A stretch of 64,000 nucleotides of DNA. Source: Sporothrix humicola. Taxonomy: Eukaryota; Ascomycota; Sordariomycetes; Ophiostomatales; Ophiostomataceae. Positions 10,177 to 22,300 of the stretch are shown in pieces. The position numbers and the translations under genes are program-made. The number at the start of each line of letters is the position of its first letter. The first letter of the stretch is position 1. The notes beneath the pieces are model-generated. The model saw only the letters and a list, made by a program, of their open reading frames with translations. It did no database searches and was not told where the DNA came from. Location of the stretch: assembly GCA_021396245.1 (NCBI GenBank), contig WNYE01000024.1, positions 248,001 through 312,000 of the forward strand, written 5' to 3'.

Positions 10177-12075
10177 CTAACACCTCAGGAAACGTAGGAC
10201 AAGATAGGCCAACAAACGATAGCCGGCAATGATGCCGATCGAGATGCCGATCCACTCGCCGACCAGGTCGGTCTGGATGTTGAACGATTTCAAAATGTCC
10301 TTGCCCTCGATGATGCCCTCGGAATTGCGCGCGCCGGGATACATGCACTGGTAGGAGCCACCAGAAGTGTCGCACTTGAAGTCGCGCGAGCCAAACTCGT
10401 TGACCATCATGCCCTGGAAGACATAGGCCTGGTAGTCAATATAATGAAAAACGTACTTCCAAAAGACATTCAACAAGGGCATGGGCACCAGGAAGCCGCC
10501 GACGGCCATCCAGAGGCCATTGGCGAACGCGGCGACGGCGAGGGCGACGACAAAGACGGGGAAGATGCTGGCCACCAAAACGACCAGGGACTCGGCGGCC
10601 AGCAGATCGAGGAACAACCAGAGGATCCACTTCAAGAAGGCAGCGCCGTCGGGGCGGAAGTTGGAGAGCCAGTAGGCGACGGTGGAAAAGACGACGGAGA
10701 TCAAGAACAGGAACGGCAGGCCAATGACAAAGTTGGACCAAAGGAACGCGAGAGGACCAACCAGGCCGTTGGCGCGCTCACTGCGGAACGTGTGCAGGTC
10801 CTCCAAAAAGGCAGGGACATAGGCGACGGCCATGAACGACATGAACGCGCCGCCAAAGAAGATGGCATTGATGCGCGGCTGGATGGCGTCCTGGTTTGTG
10901 GAGAGTCGCAAAAAGACAGTGCCCATCAGGATGCCGAGGCCCAGGTACATGACGACACGGATAGCATACGCCACGACGTCGCGGTACGACTTGATCCACG
11001 AGCGGTGCAGCAGCGTCAAGGGGCCGCTCCAGATCGGGGGCTTGGGCAGCTGCAGCTTGGCCAGGCTGGGCCGGCTCGCGGGGGCATGGACGGCGGCGTC
11101 AATGGCGGCGTCGAGCTGTTTGCGCTCGGGCGAGGCCGTCCAGGCGTTGATGACGTTGTGTGTGCGGGCCCGGACCTCGCCGTCGCGGTCTAGGTCGATG
11201 TTGATTAGATCCAGCAGGTGCTCGGCCGGGTTGGTGGCGGGCTCCATGGGGTAGCCGATGCGCTCAAAGTAGGCCGGGGCGGCGTCGACGGCACCGAAAT
11301 AGCACATGTGGCCGCCCGAGAGAAGGGCGAGCTTGTCGAAGAGGCGGAATGTCGAGGTCGAGGGCTGGTGGATCGAGGCAATGACGACCAAGTGGTTGCG
11401 GCGGGCAATCTCTTTGATGTAGCGGATGACTTCGCCGCTCAGAGCCGAGTCGAGACCGCTGGTGGGTTCGTCCAGGAACAAAATGTGTGGACTTGTGACC
11501 AGCCGACTCGCGACGCCGAGCCGCTTCTTCTGGCCACCGCTCAGTCCCTTCTTGATGGGCGTGCCGACAATCGTGTGTGCCTGCGCCTGCAGACCGAAAC
11601 TCGAGATGAGGTCGTCGACGCGTCTCACGGCCTCTTTGCGAGAGACGGAGCTGGGCAGGGCTAGGCGGGCCGCAAAGATCATAGTTTCGCGGACCGTGAT
11701 GCTGCCAATAAGGGCGTCTTCTTGCTCGACGTAGGCCGAGACGTCTCTCAAGACCGAAGCCGACGCTTGTTCGCCGTTGGCCAGCACCAGGCCCGTCGTC
11801 GTAGCGCCGGCAGCGGCTTGTCGGTGCGCTAGGGCATTGAGGAGTGTCGTCTTGCCCGAGCCGCTAGGGCCCATCAGCGCCAGCATCTCGCCGGCGTGGA
11901 CAATCCCTGCGGCCTCTTCCAAAATTGACAGAGGAGCGTGCGTCTGGCGGTCCTTGACGACGACGCGGACATCGCGCCAGGCGAAATTGTCGACGACATC
12001 GTTGACGAGATGGGCCGACGGCACGGCGTTGAGCTCGACGTCGTCGATTGTGGACATTGTCGAGTTGGTGAACAT
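10177..12075 (-). CDS. ABCG-type half-transporter (White/WBC family)
   Basis: A single exon encodes 632 residues in the nucleotide-binding-domain-first order of the ABCG subfamily. The NBD has Walker A GPSGSGKT at 69-76, Q-loop VEQED at 117-121, signature LSGGQ at 178-182 and Walker B with DEPTSGLDS at 198-210. The C-terminal half (about 360-632) has six predicted membrane helices. One NBD plus one membrane domain means it should work as a homo- or heterodimer at the plasma membrane or an organelle; animal and fungal relatives export sterols, pigments or lipophilic compounds. A second methionine at residue 7 (MSTIDDVEL) is an equally good start. The substrate is unknown. Confidence 0.93.
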   Translation of the reverse strand: MFTNSTMSTIDDVELNAVPSAHLVNDVVDNFAWRDVRVVVKDRQTHAPLSILEEAAGIVHAGEMLALMGPSGSGKTTLLNALAHRQAAAGATTTGLVLANGEQASASVLRDVSAYVEQEDALIGSITVRETMIFAARLALPSSVSRKEAVRRVDDLISSFGLQAQAHTIVGTPIKKGLSGGQKKRLGVASRLVTSPHILFLDEPTSGLDSALSGEVIRYIKEIARRNHLVVIASIHQPSTSTFRLFDKLALLSGGHMCYFGAVDAAPAYFERIGYPMEPATNPAEHLLDLINIDLDRDGEVRARTHNVINAWTASPERKQLDAAIDAAVHAPASRPSLAKLQLPKPPIWSGPLTLLHRSWIKSYRDVVAYAIRVVMYLGLGILMGTVFLRLSTNQDAIQPRINAIFFGGAFMSFMAVAYVPAFLEDLHTFRSERANGLVGPLAFLWSNFVIGLPFLFLISVVFSTVAYWLSNFRPDGAAFLKWILWLFLDLLAAESLVVLVASIFPVFVVALAVAAFANGLWMAVGGFLVPMPLLNVFWKYVFHYIDYQAYVFQGMMVNEFGSRDFKCDTSGGSYQCMYPGARNSEGIIEGKDILKSFNIQTDLVGEWIGISIGIIAGYRLLAYLVLRFLRC

Positions 12076-14204
12076 GGGAGAGGGTCTTGGAAGAAAAGAG
12101 AAAGTAGAAAGAAGGAGGAGAAGGAGAGTAGTCGGACCTCCGTATATGGGAATATGGGATATTATGTGACTCTGATATGTGTTGGTAAGTGCCGGTATAT
12201 TATGAGATCTGGCTGAAGGGAAGTGAATTCGGAATCAAAATAAAATCAAAATCAAACGGTTGAAACGGTCGAGAGGAGGCACTCATTTAAAGAACAACAA
12301 CTGTCTGAGGAATGTCACTCTTTATTCTTTTCCTTCATTTCAAATCAACATGCTGCCTCGGTGTTCCTTCCGGGCATGTTTTGTCGGGATTCTTTTTGTA
12401 ATCCCCTTTTCTGCACCTGTTGTCGAGGCACATACATTTTCTTGTACATCCTCGCCGATGTCCAGAAGGGGGCAATGGTAAAACAATAAACATGCAAGAG
12501 CGGAAAGAGTAGAGTTCAGCCCTGGACCGACAGCCTCTCGGTGGGATTTCTGCTGCAGTGTGCCGTGAGACGGCCTTTCCTTACTGTGTGTGTAGGTTGC
12601 ATTCGTCTCCTCTCTATCGAAATCTGCGGGATACGACAATGGCATACGACAGCAGCACAGACGCTGCATAATGTGGCGTTCCTGGTTTCGAGGAATGACC
12701 CTGCTGCAACGAAAATGAAAACCGGCAAAGCACAAAATTAAAACGACCAGAGATGGCCACAAGATCCACGAGGATCCACGAGAGCCTTAACGGGCCGCTT
12801 TTTGAGGAGACAAAATAAAAAGATGGCCCCGACAGCCGTGACGGCGACCAGAGAAAGGAGACTATCAGAAACTCCAAAGACAGGGAGAGCAGAGAGACCC
12901 ATTCTGCGCCGCCCAGATACGAGCGAGATCCGTGCCGGCAGTTCAGTTGGCCTTGCCGCTGGCCGCCTCAGGGCCGCAGATGTAGACGTGTCTCCATAAT
13001 CGGCGACGTCCACGGGCGTTGAAGAAAGAAGTCGAGAAAAGGTACATGACTCGAAGGAGGTCCACGAAAGACTAAAGGCTACGGCGAGCCCTCGCGTGTT
13101 AGTTGTTAGCGCCCGGGCAAGGGGTGGGGAAGGACCCAGGAATGCGAAGAAAGATGAAGAGATGGCCCCCAAAATGGTCGCCGGCGATCTGGGTCGCTGG
13201 AGACTGGGTGTGGATCAGTCAGGGCAGTTCTTTCCTTCAAGCGCTGAAGCCGCCAGTGGGGGAGCCCGACTGGCCTCTTGCCCGATTAGGTACCTCCCTA
13301 AACTCAGCCCAGTGAGTCGGCGACCGTTTTATGGTCGCCGGCCGCGGGTTGTAACCTTATTACGACAGGCACGTGACTTTTCCACCACGATGACATTCTT
13401 TTCTCCTGCCATCCGCACCTTCCCACTGGACAGCGTACGTGCAGTCTCGGCGATTTATGCCTTTGCAGGATTCTCCCAAAATAAAGCCAAAAAGCCAAAA
13501 AGCCAAAAGGATCAAGGGATACAACCCTCTTGGCGACGCCGGACATGAGCGACTGTTTTGCGCCTCAACCTTACCTAACGGCCCTTTTCTGTGTCAGGTT
13601 TTTTCTGTGCTGGCATGTCATCAGCGCAGAAACAAGCCACTCTCGCACCTGTTCGACAAGCAACGTTGTGGCTCCCGAGGGCCCTCCCGTGAAAAGATGT
13701 CACTGAACACCTGCAAATGGCCGACATCATCAGGAAGGAACGACAAGGTGAGACGTTGGCTTGGCGGAGAATTTCTTCAACCTTAATTTGGTGGCAAGAG
13801 CCCCATCAAAACCTTCAAACCCGTCAAAACGTGTGTGTCTAGAACATTGTCTCTCCTGTTTGATGTCGTATGTTGCATGTCGCTTGTCGCTTGCTGTTTT
13901 GTTGGGTCCCCGAGAAAGCTCTAATTTTACGATGAAAACCCCGTGCACACAGGGCTGCAACGACCGTGCAGGCCGTGTCAGTTTTTGTCCGTTGGTTCAT
14001 TGATTGTTGCTTTGCGTTTACGAGGCGATGTAGAGATTCATAGATCCAGAGATCCAGAGAATAAAACAGCGGAAGAGAAAAGACGAATGATGGAATCGCA
14101 GCGCAGGAACCAGGAACAGGATCACGACCTCTGTCAAAAATGGAAGGACCCGAATTAGGTAAAAATACCCGACGGCAGAAGTGATTGCATTTATTATTTT
14201 TTCT

Positions 14205-14237
<33 letters not shown>

Positions 14238-14828
14238 TTATTTTTTTTTTACATTTCTTCTCGTCAGTCCGAAATGTGGCACGGCTATCGTGCCCTTCCA
14301 GCCACTGCGGCATGTGGCGTGCATTGAATGCATTTATCCAGCATATTGTCCCGTCTTGTTTAATGGGTGGCACCACCAAAATATCCCGACATCACCACTT
14401 ATCACTATCGCAACCAGAGCAAAAGTAAACATCTTGGTCAACAGTTGATAACTCCAGCCTCATATTTGTTTTCGTCATGATGCTTTGTTATTGAGAAAAT
14501 GATACAGCCCTGCCAGCCACCTTTGTTTACTTTCTTGTCGTGATGGAAAACCAACTACAGGGTTGGGTAAAACTGGATAAAAGAGCCTTGTTAGCTACCA
14601 AGATACCTCCTAATGAAGTGGCTAGGAGACACTGGAAGACGGAAATAGAGGCTGGAAACTGAATTATCAAATGATAAAACCATTGAGACGTAAACAAAAT
14701 GCCCACGGCCTCATGGACCTCCTTGCTTAATACGCTGCATCCCGGTGTTTGCCCAGACATCCAACCAACAGACATCGTCTTGACTCTTTTGGACAACAAG
14801 TGGACAACAAGACAAAGGCAAAGATCAA
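12076..14828. other. Intergenic spacer, 2.75 kb, with long T-tract
   Basis: This holds the ABCG promoter and the leader of the proline-rich protein gene. A T run of about 30 (14206-14235) extends into a T-rich tract to 14250. Short AAAAGCC repeats lie near 13490-13510. I see no convincing gene. Confidence 0.5.
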
Positions 14829-15602
14829 ATGTTGATATCAACACTGCTTCAGGTGGCTACCACCTTGATCAGCCCGGCCGTCCTGGAAGATGCACAGGTC
14901 AGAAACGACGGCGTCGACAACTCGAACAACCTCAATCCACGACTCCCGGAACCAAATCCGGCACCAATTCCTCAACCTTACACGACCTGGGAGCCCAATG
15001 GCCAGCCCAGCGTCGTCGTCGTCCCGACCCAGCCAGTAGGTCCGCCGGCACCACCGCCTGCGCAAACACCTCCGGTAGCACCAGTCATCACGACAGCCTG
15101 GGTCCAGCAGCCCAGTCCGCCGCCGGCAGCGGTTGTCCCAGATCCAAAGACGCCGACCTGGACGCCAGGTGTGGAGCCCGCACCGACACCACAAAGGCCG
15201 CCAGGTGGCATTCCGGGAGGTGGTGGCCCTCCAGGAGCTCCTGCTGGCCCACCTGCCGGTGGTCCTCCTGGCGGCATCGTCGTCGGCGGCCAGGCCACGG
15301 TGGTGCTCTCGCCCGACAAGACGGTCATTGTCGAGAACCCGGCCATTACACTGCCGCCACACGACGCCGGAGGTCCACCGGCTGACGCCGCCGCTGCGTG
15401 GACGAGCGTGCCGCCCGGGTGGTATGCGACGACGTACTATGCGTGCCAGGGCCAGGGCGGGTGTGCGTGGCACATTTCGATCCGGCCGGTTGCGTCGGGG
15501 GCGGCGAGGACAACACATGGGAGGGGTGGTTGGCTATCGTGGGTAGGAGCTAGCTACGGATTGTTGGCGGTGGCGGCGGTCGTGGCTGCGAGGATATTGT
15601 GA
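14829..15602 (+). CDS. Proline-rich secreted or surface protein, unknown function
   Basis: A single exon encodes 257 residues. The N-terminus (MLISTLLQVATTLISP) is hydrophobic and can serve as a signal peptide. Residues about 35-190 are very rich in Pro, Gly, Ala and Val, with PPG/GGPPG runs, like a flexible wall-spanning stalk. A more ordered segment follows (about 205-228: VPPGWYATTYYACQGQGGCAWH) with two cysteines that could form a disulfide. The last 20 residues are hydrophobic (YGLLAVAAVVAARIL), suggesting a membrane or GPI-anchor signal. AATAAA at 15683-15688, 81 nt past the stop, fits a poly(A) signal. I do not recognise the family; surface localisation is inference. Confidence 0.7.
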   Translation: MLISTLLQVATTLISPAVLEDAQVRNDGVDNSNNLNPRLPEPNPAPIPQPYTTWEPNGQPSVVVVPTQPVGPPAPPPAQTPPVAPVITTAWVQQPSPPPAAVVPDPKTPTWTPGVEPAPTPQRPPGGIPGGGGPPGAPAGPPAGGPPGGIVVGGQATVVLSPDKTVIVENPAITLPPHDAGGPPADAAAAWTSVPPGWYATTYYACQGQGGCAWHISIRPVASGAARTTHGRGGWLSWVGASYGLLAVAAVVAARIL

Positions 15603-16093
15603 AATTGATGTCGTTGAGTGGATGTTGCTTCGGTTCTTTGCCAATTTTCTGTTACATATCCATAGTTCGTTAGTTTGTCTTGAATAAATGTTCAGTGTAT
15701 ATGATCAGACCAGATAATGTGTTAATGATGATGTTGTGACGTAAATGGTTTATTGTCATGACATTTCCCCGTCATTTTAACTCCTCGCTATATGTGATAA
15801 TGTGGTAATGATGTAATGCCAATCTTTGTACGTCGTACATGCCCTTTGTGGATATGTCCCAATATGCCCAAACCAGATGACTTCCTGTGCGCCATAAGAG
15901 AATATATGTGAAAATAAAACGCCATGACCGAGAATAGATAATAAACAATAAACAAAAGAAAAAGAAAAAGGCCTTATCCAAGACCAACTGGGACACAAAA
16001 CGCCGCATGCAGCGTGCACAATGCAAATCGCTGCGCTGGGTTACGCACCAACTTTTCGCTCCTCACTTCCATCACCTCTGCTGCTACCAAGCT
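15603..16093. other. 3'-3' spacer between convergent genes
   Basis: This AT-richer spacer contains the AATAAA at 15683-15688 noted for the proline-rich gene. Nothing else is seen. Confidence 0.5.
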
Positions 16094-19000
16094 CTACTCG
16101 GCAGTCTGGCGGACGGCGTGGTTCGCCATGTGCAGATTGAACGGCACCATCGGCCGCTGGATGTCCATGCTGCGGCTCGGCGCGCGGTGCAGACCGCCCG
16201 GTGTGTGCGGGTGCGGGACGTTGACACGGCCGCCGCGTGACGAGATACGCGCCGGCATGTGAATGCCGTCGACTTCGTCGCTGTCCGAGTCGTCCGAGGG
16301 AATGTTGATCGTGCTTGCGTCGTCGCTACCGGTATCAGTGTCGGCGCTGTCCCGAGAGAGACGAGACTGCTGACCCATATGGCCATCGTCGTAGTTGGCT
16401 AGACGCGAAAAGTAGTCGGCCAGACCGTCGACGCTCGGCGTGCCGACAATCATGTCGTACTCGGGCGGTGGGGTCATAGCGACAAGCGGCGGCGACTCGT
16501 CGGCGTCAAAGGCGGGCGGTGCGTACGAGGGCACGCGCATTAGGTGGATCGGGCGAGGGCTCTCGTAGGCGGCTTCCTGCTCGGTGTGTGCCATGGCGCG
16601 GCTCGAGGAGCCAGACGGTCCGGCGTGGCCAATTTCCGTAGACGATGCCAGCGCAGACGAGCTGCCACTGCCGCTGCTCAAAGCAGTAAGTGCATCGCGC
16701 ATGCTTGTGTGGACGTGCGCCGCTCGTGGAGCTGCCGGCATGTGCGCGTTGGTAAAGGAGTTCATGGAACTCGTAGGGCTCGTCGTGTTCGAAGCCGGCG
16801 GTGTGACCTCTTCGTGCACCACGTCGCAGCCGCAGGCTGCGCTGGCATAGCAGTCAGAATGGTTAAAGTCGAGGCCCGAGTAGCGAGGGAGGTCGGTATT
16901 GGCCTGCGTGGCCAGGCAGTTGAGGATGGTAAAGGGTGAGTCGATGCTGATCTCAAAGTGGCGGCGGCGTTTCTGCTGGGGGTCGGCCGGGTCCAGCTTG
17001 GAGATGCGCAGCACAACCTTGATCCAGTGGTGGATCGTTGCGCCGCGCCAGCAGACGTCCGGGTGGATGCGCACGCTAGGATCGCGGCGCATATCCTTGC
17101 AGGTCGGGAGCTGCACATTCATCTCGAGCTCGGTCGAGCCCCAGTAGGCTTCTTCGCCGAGATCGAGGTCACCCAACAGGTTCTCGGTGATGTCGGGGCA
17201 GTCGACGGGTGGTTCGTTGCGGAGCTGGGCTTCGCGTTCGCGGCGGCGCCAGGCGCTCATGCGGGCCTCACGACGTTCCTCGTACGGCCGCTCGCCACCA
17301 GCAGTGAAGTTGATGCTGCTTGTGGCATACTTGGGCGCAACGGGCTTGCCGGCCTCCTTTTCGAACAGGACGATCTTGCGACCGGCGTCGCGGCGCGTCA
17401 CACGGCGGCTTTCCGTCCAGTACTCGGCAGACTCGCTGACAATAACCTTGAGCTTGTGCAGCTGCACCTTGGCGAGCGGCGTCAGCTTGAAGGCAATGGG
17501 GATCTTGCCGCCGACCGGGAACGATTTGCCCGAAATGACGATATCGTAAAAGAGCTGGTCTTCCCAGTTGCGAGTGATCGAGATGGGCTCGACCGTCTCG
17601 AGAGACAGTAGGTCGGGGACGCGGATGATGCTGACGTCCTTGTTGCCGTGCAAGTTGGGCTTGAACGCGCCCGCGCGCTCAATGCAGCCCTCCAGCCACC
17701 ACTTGACGGAGCCAAATGGTAGGTTAATGCTTTCGACCTGGTGATGGTCGATGGGGAAGTCAAAGGTGAACTCGTAGGTGCCCGGGTAAAACACCTTGTA
17801 GCCCTTGGCCTGGGTGGGTTGGACATTTGGCGAGTCCTCCTTGCCGAAGCTGCGCGCCTGGACCTGCTGCAGCGACAGTCTTTTGATGTCGCGGGCTGAC
17901 ATTCCGGGTGTTAACAGATGGCTGTCGTTGTTGGTACCAAACATGTTGAGGGCAGAGGCAACGGAGTTGTCTGGGGAAGTATCCTTGAGCTTGTAAATGC
18001 AGTTGTTGCCGTAGGGAGTAGACCACTTGCCGTGCATCGCATTGAAAAACGTCTGGTTCATCGTGCGAAGCGACCTCTCTTCAAAGGTGTCGACCTTTTG
18101 TGGTGGCAGGCCCTCAGGCCATTCTGTGCGGGTTTTTCCTTGGAACTTGATGGTGATTGCGCGGATCTTGACGTTCTTTGTCACGACCAGGCGCAGCTTG
18201 CCGCGCAGAATGGCGGGTGTGTTATGTTGGTTCTCGGCGCGTGGGTCGTGGTCGAGGCCGTAGAGGAAGAGATGCGGCTCAGCGAGCTCAATGTCAAAGG
18301 ACATGCCACCGGCGGCAGCAATGGGCTTCTCGATGAGTTCCGAGACGGATGACGTCATAATGTTCTTGACGTTTTTTACCGACCGAACAGACATGAAGCT
18401 GTTGCGGTGGCTGTTGTTGGGGTGTGATGACAACATTCTGAGTTGTGTAGATTGTGCGGATTCGGAGGGAGGGGATGGGTTGTTGCCGGGAGGGCTACGG
18501 GACGGTTCCCGTCTAATCGGTGCCGGAGCAGTGGACTGCGCAGGTTGTGCTTGCGAGCGACTGGATGCGGTCACTGATGGAATGTTCGAAGAAGCAGACG
18601 AGGCTGCTGCGGCAGATGGTTGCGGTTGGGGCTGTGCGCCGTCTTGGGATCGTGTCCGTGTCAAAGTAAGACGGTTGCTGAGTCCTAGGAAGCTGTTTGG
18701 CCGCGAAGATCTCGAGCTGGTCTGGGCAAGAGGAATTGCTGCCTCAGTCGTCGGAAGACTCTGTTGCAAAGAAGACGAAGAGGAAGACGCCTGGTTGGGG
18801 ACAGGCAATGACTCTGTGGAAGGAGGTTGTGCCGGCTGCGAAGTGAACTTGGCAATCAATTTCTCTAGAACTCGTGCTCGTGTCGAGGATTGAGCAGGAG
18901 GCAGCGAAGAGTGTGCAGAATGCGGCCGTCTGGATCCGGTGTGGTTTCGGCGCTTAACGACTGCTTGGCCTGTAGTTGGGTCTGGAAGCGTCTTCTTGCG

Positions 19001-19333
19001 GCGTAGTGGCTGTGATGGGAGTGTCGACTTCTTAACGTGGCCGGGCTGCAAAAGACCTCGCAGTTCAGACGGGATGTAGCCAGGAGGATACGAGACGATG
19101 TGGATTGTGTGGGGACGTCGTTGGCGAGCCCGGATGAGAGGAGTCGGAAATGTCGGAGCACCTGGGCGTGGTCGGCGTTCTATGGCGTTTCTCGGTGTGT
19201 AGAACACTGTTCCATGAACGGATCTGGACTGGACACGGCGCTGACTAGTGTTGGTGCTGGAATTGCTACTTCCAGTGGACGTAGTAGTATTGCTACCGGG
19301 GTTATGTCGGATATCTGCTATGTGTGGCGGCAT
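16094..19333 (-). CDS. Arrestin-like (ART / alpha-arrestin) trafficking adaptor
   Basis: A single exon encodes 1079 residues. Residues 1-330 are a Ser/Thr/Gln-rich disordered region. The arrestin N domain starts near 345 (MSFDIELAEPHLFLYG) and includes KNVKIRAITIKFQGKTRTEWPEG; the C domain (about 570-840) includes VGGKIPIAFKLTPLAKVQLHKLKVIV. The tail is again disordered and contains a PPEY motif (PPxY type), which in this family binds WW domains of Rsp5/HulA HECT ubiquitin ligases. Such adaptors mark plasma-membrane transporters for endocytosis, often in response to nutrients. It belongs with fungal ART/CreD-like proteins rather than having a clear one-to-one name. It could help turn over the many transporters encoded nearby, but nothing here shows that. 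Confidence 0.9.
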   Translation of the reverse strand: MPPHIADIRHNPGSNTTTSTGSSNSSTNTSQRRVQSRSVHGTVFYTPRNAIERRPRPGAPTFPTPLIRARQRRPHTIHIVSYPPGYIPSELRGLLQPGHVKKSTLPSQPLRRKKTLPDPTTGQAVVKRRNHTGSRRPHSAHSSLPPAQSSTRARVLEKLIAKFTSQPAQPPSTESLPVPNQASSSSSSLQQSLPTTEAAIPLAQTSSRSSRPNSFLGLSNRLTLTRTRSQDGAQPQPQPSAAAASSASSNIPSVTASSRSQAQPAQSTAPAPIRREPSRSPPGNNPSPPSESAQSTQLRMLSSHPNNSHRNSFMSVRSVKNVKNIMTSSVSELIEKPIAAAGGMSFDIELAEPHLFLYGLDHDPRAENQHNTPAILRGKLRLVVTKNVKIRAITIKFQGKTRTEWPEGLPPQKVDTFEERSLRTMNQTFFNAMHGKWSTPYGNNCIYKLKDTSPDNSVASALNMFGTNNDSHLLTPGMSARDIKRLSLQQVQARSFGKEDSPNVQPTQAKGYKVFYPGTYEFTFDFPIDHHQVESINLPFGSVKWWLEGCIERAGAFKPNLHGNKDVSIIRVPDLLSLETVEPISITRNWEDQLFYDIVISGKSFPVGGKIPIAFKLTPLAKVQLHKLKVIVSESAEYWTESRRVTRRDAGRKIVLFEKEAGKPVAPKYATSSINFTAGGERPYEERREARMSAWRRREREAQLRNEPPVDCPDITENLLGDLDLGEEAYWGSTELEMNVQLPTCKDMRRDPSVRIHPDVCWRGATIHHWIKVVLRISKLDPADPQQKRRRHFEISIDSPFTILNCLATQANTDLPRYSGLDFNHSDCYASAACGCDVVHEEVTPPASNTTSPTSSMNSFTNAHMPAAPRAAHVHTSMRDALTALSSGSGSSSALASSTEIGHAGPSGSSSRAMAHTEQEAAYESPRPIHLMRVPSYAPPAFDADESPPLVAMTPPPEYDMIVGTPSVDGLADYFSRLANYDDGHMGQQSRLSRDSADTDTGSDDASTINIPSDDSDSDEVDGIHMPARISSRGGRVNVPHPHTPGGLHRAPSRSMDIQRPMVPFNLHMANHAVRQTAE

Positions 19334-22300
19334 TTTGGGTCAGTTTACCAGTGGCTCTAGTCCCGGGAACTGGGTGGTGCGTTTATGTTATGTGCGAAAA
19401 CGAGTGTAAGGAGCGACGAGGCGCGAAAGAGCGAGAGGCACTAATTAAGAATGCAAAATGCAAAAAGGCGGCGGCAAAAGTTGGGCAAAACAAATTAAAT
19501 GGAACAGAAAAGTGTAAAGGAGATCGAAAAGATAGGAAGACGTCGTAAGGGAAACGGAAAATGCAAAGAGAGCCTTGGAACGGTGGAAGGAATAAAAATA
19601 GAGGATGTGCAATTGGTTTTATGTCGTCATGTATTGACATTTGTGTTTTGGTGCCTTTTTTTTTCCTTCTTTGGGCGGGCGCCAGTGTAAGAGAGAAACA
19701 GGGCAGGGAAACAGGGAAAATAGTGAGTTGCTAGTAGTGGAAAATGCGAAAGGGGACAACAAACAATTGGCTTGCAGGCCTGCTGCTGGGTCGGTCGAGA
19801 CCGGGCCCTGCTCCTCACCATCACCTCCACGTCTTGTGAACGATGTCATCGCTCCAAAAGAAATTTTTGGTGCGCTTAGGATTGGCTGGTAAAAAGCGTA
19901 TGTTGTGGGCCCTTGCTGTTGCAGGTTACGCTCGGAAAGCGACTGGCTGGGGAGAAGCAGAGAAGAAGGAAGTAAAAGGCAGGATGAGGCAGGGGGTGTA
20001 GATGACGCCGAAAGCACAGGCAGAGAGGGGAAATCCTATCTGCATGCGACTTTGAGAGAAAGACGGTGTGCAAAGAGGTCCGTGAAAGCGGGAGGCACAA
20101 AGATGTTAAAGGGCAGATAGATGTAGACAAAAGAGAGGAATGTACGCGGCAGCTGAGAAGGCGACGTGGCAACGGAATGCAGCGAACGGGAGAGTGGTGA
20201 CAAAGTCGATGACAAGGACGGTGAGATAAGATGGGAGAGTTGGAAAGGAGGACGTCAAACAAAAAAGGATGGGAAGGCTGAACAGAAAAACAAAAGATCA
20301 AGACATCAAGAGATCAAGAAAACGCAAGAAAGCACAGGGAACAGAAGCGACCAGAAATGGGATGAGATCGAGATGCAGCAACTGTGCCGAGCCTGATGGT
20401 CGTCTTTTGGTCCTCCTTGCAAGGCGATCACTTAATACGAGCATGATTGTCCAGGGGCTACCGGCAGACGGCAACGGACGAGCGCAAACGAGCAAAGCAA
20501 AGAAGCAAAGGCTCGGAATAGTAGTGCTTGACGATCCATGGTCCAGGGTTGAAGGATGAGATATGAGGGGGTGCCGCAGATACGGGCACGAAGGACCGGC
20601 TCACGGGCCACAGAAACCAAAAGAAAACAAGCAACACCCAAGGAAAGGATAACAGAAAAAAAAAGGAAAGAATAAGAACGAGAAAAAGACCACTTACGGC
20701 AGTACAAGTGTATCGACGTGAATCATAACAGGGGTCGCTATTGGGTGCGCTGGTTATCCTTTATCCTTGCTGTTGGAGAGACGAGCCGGATTAAGTAGGT
20801 ATCGACCAAGCAAGGCGCAAGAAGCGGCAACAATGCAAAGTGTCGACTGCGACGGCAAGGTCTTGTGAATATGCAGGGAACCGTGATGGGTCGAAGAGTC
20901 AACTATGAAAGGATGTCGAGTATTCGTCGAGGTCAAAAGAGTTGAAGGGGTCGAAAGGGTCTCGGAAGGTCAAAAAGGCGGAGGTCGTGCAGTACAAGTA
21001 CAAGCTGCACTTTGAGCGTCGTAGAGGAGGATCTGATCGAGAGTTCGATTGTGGAGATGGACTGTCAGGTGGAGATCAGGAGGGTAATAATAGCGGCAGT
21101 AAGTAGCAGATGGGGCTGGAGGTCGAGTGCCAGGGTGGAGATTGCCGTCTTTGGTCTTGTCCTCTGGGCAGCACAAGAGACGCTGATGTCAGATGGACAA
21201 CAAAGAGACGAATGAGGGGGGTCGTGTGTGTGGAAGACTGGTGTTGGGCGTTGGTGTCCGCGCGGCGGTTTATGGAGTGCCGTGGGTGTGGTTGTGGCTG
21301 CTTTGAGGGACCAGGCCAATGAGACGATAAGGCGGGTAAGGTAACTCGGGCGTTGAGGGCGAGGATAACGACAACGAAAAGAGGATGTCCAAGGAAAATA
21401 GGAAGAAGGTAAAACGAAGGTATCAGGAGGGAATAAGGTTCGAGTGACCAAGGGACCGAGTGACGGGATTCGAACGAGGGGATTTCTTTATATTAAAGAA
21501 GGCGCGACTGAAGATTGACAACACGGGTTGATGTTGGGAAGGTGCAATGGGCTGTGCAGGGCAAGAAGGGTCATCAACATGTCAAAGAGGAATGGGCGAT
21601 GGAGGATCAAGTCAGATTAAATCCAAAGAAAAGGGAAAGAAGGTCCAGAACTACAAATGACTGAGCCAAAGGAGAGTGGAGGGAGAAGAAGAAATAACAA
21701 CAAAAGCAGACTTGTCAAAGAAACATCCAACGTCGTACGTCGTTCATCTAGCTAGGAAAACTAAGAAGGGGACAGAAACGATAATTAGGTACGGCGAGGG
21801 CAATGCTCTTATTGATCCTATTCACATGTATCTTTCCTAACAAAATCGTCCGCGAGAGACGCGAGAGTGACTCGACCCGGGAAGGAACTATCGAGCAAAA
21901 AGGAGATGAAGCGTAAAAATTGCAGAGTCAGCAGGAAGGAGCGACGCAATTGGAATCGTTGTTGCTGCTTTCGTAGGGCGATGAGTGATCTCGATTTCCT
22001 AAAAGGGGAAAGCGCAACTAGGCCCTGGGCAAAAACGTCCACAATGATAGGTGCGCCGGCGAAGACGCTTCAACGGAATTTTTAGTGCTGTCCCGGGCCA
22101 TTTTGGCAGGCGACAGGTGCCAGGTAGGAAGTACGCTCGCTGTGGCTTGGTACGGTACAGTGGTCGAGTGCCCTACACAGCCAAGACCTGCGCCCAGAAG
22201 CGGCAAAATCGATTCCAAAGATTTTCAGACCTCCACAACTTTTACAGATTGCTAGATTCCAGGCCAGCGGATTCCCGCAGATTATCGCATATAATATTGT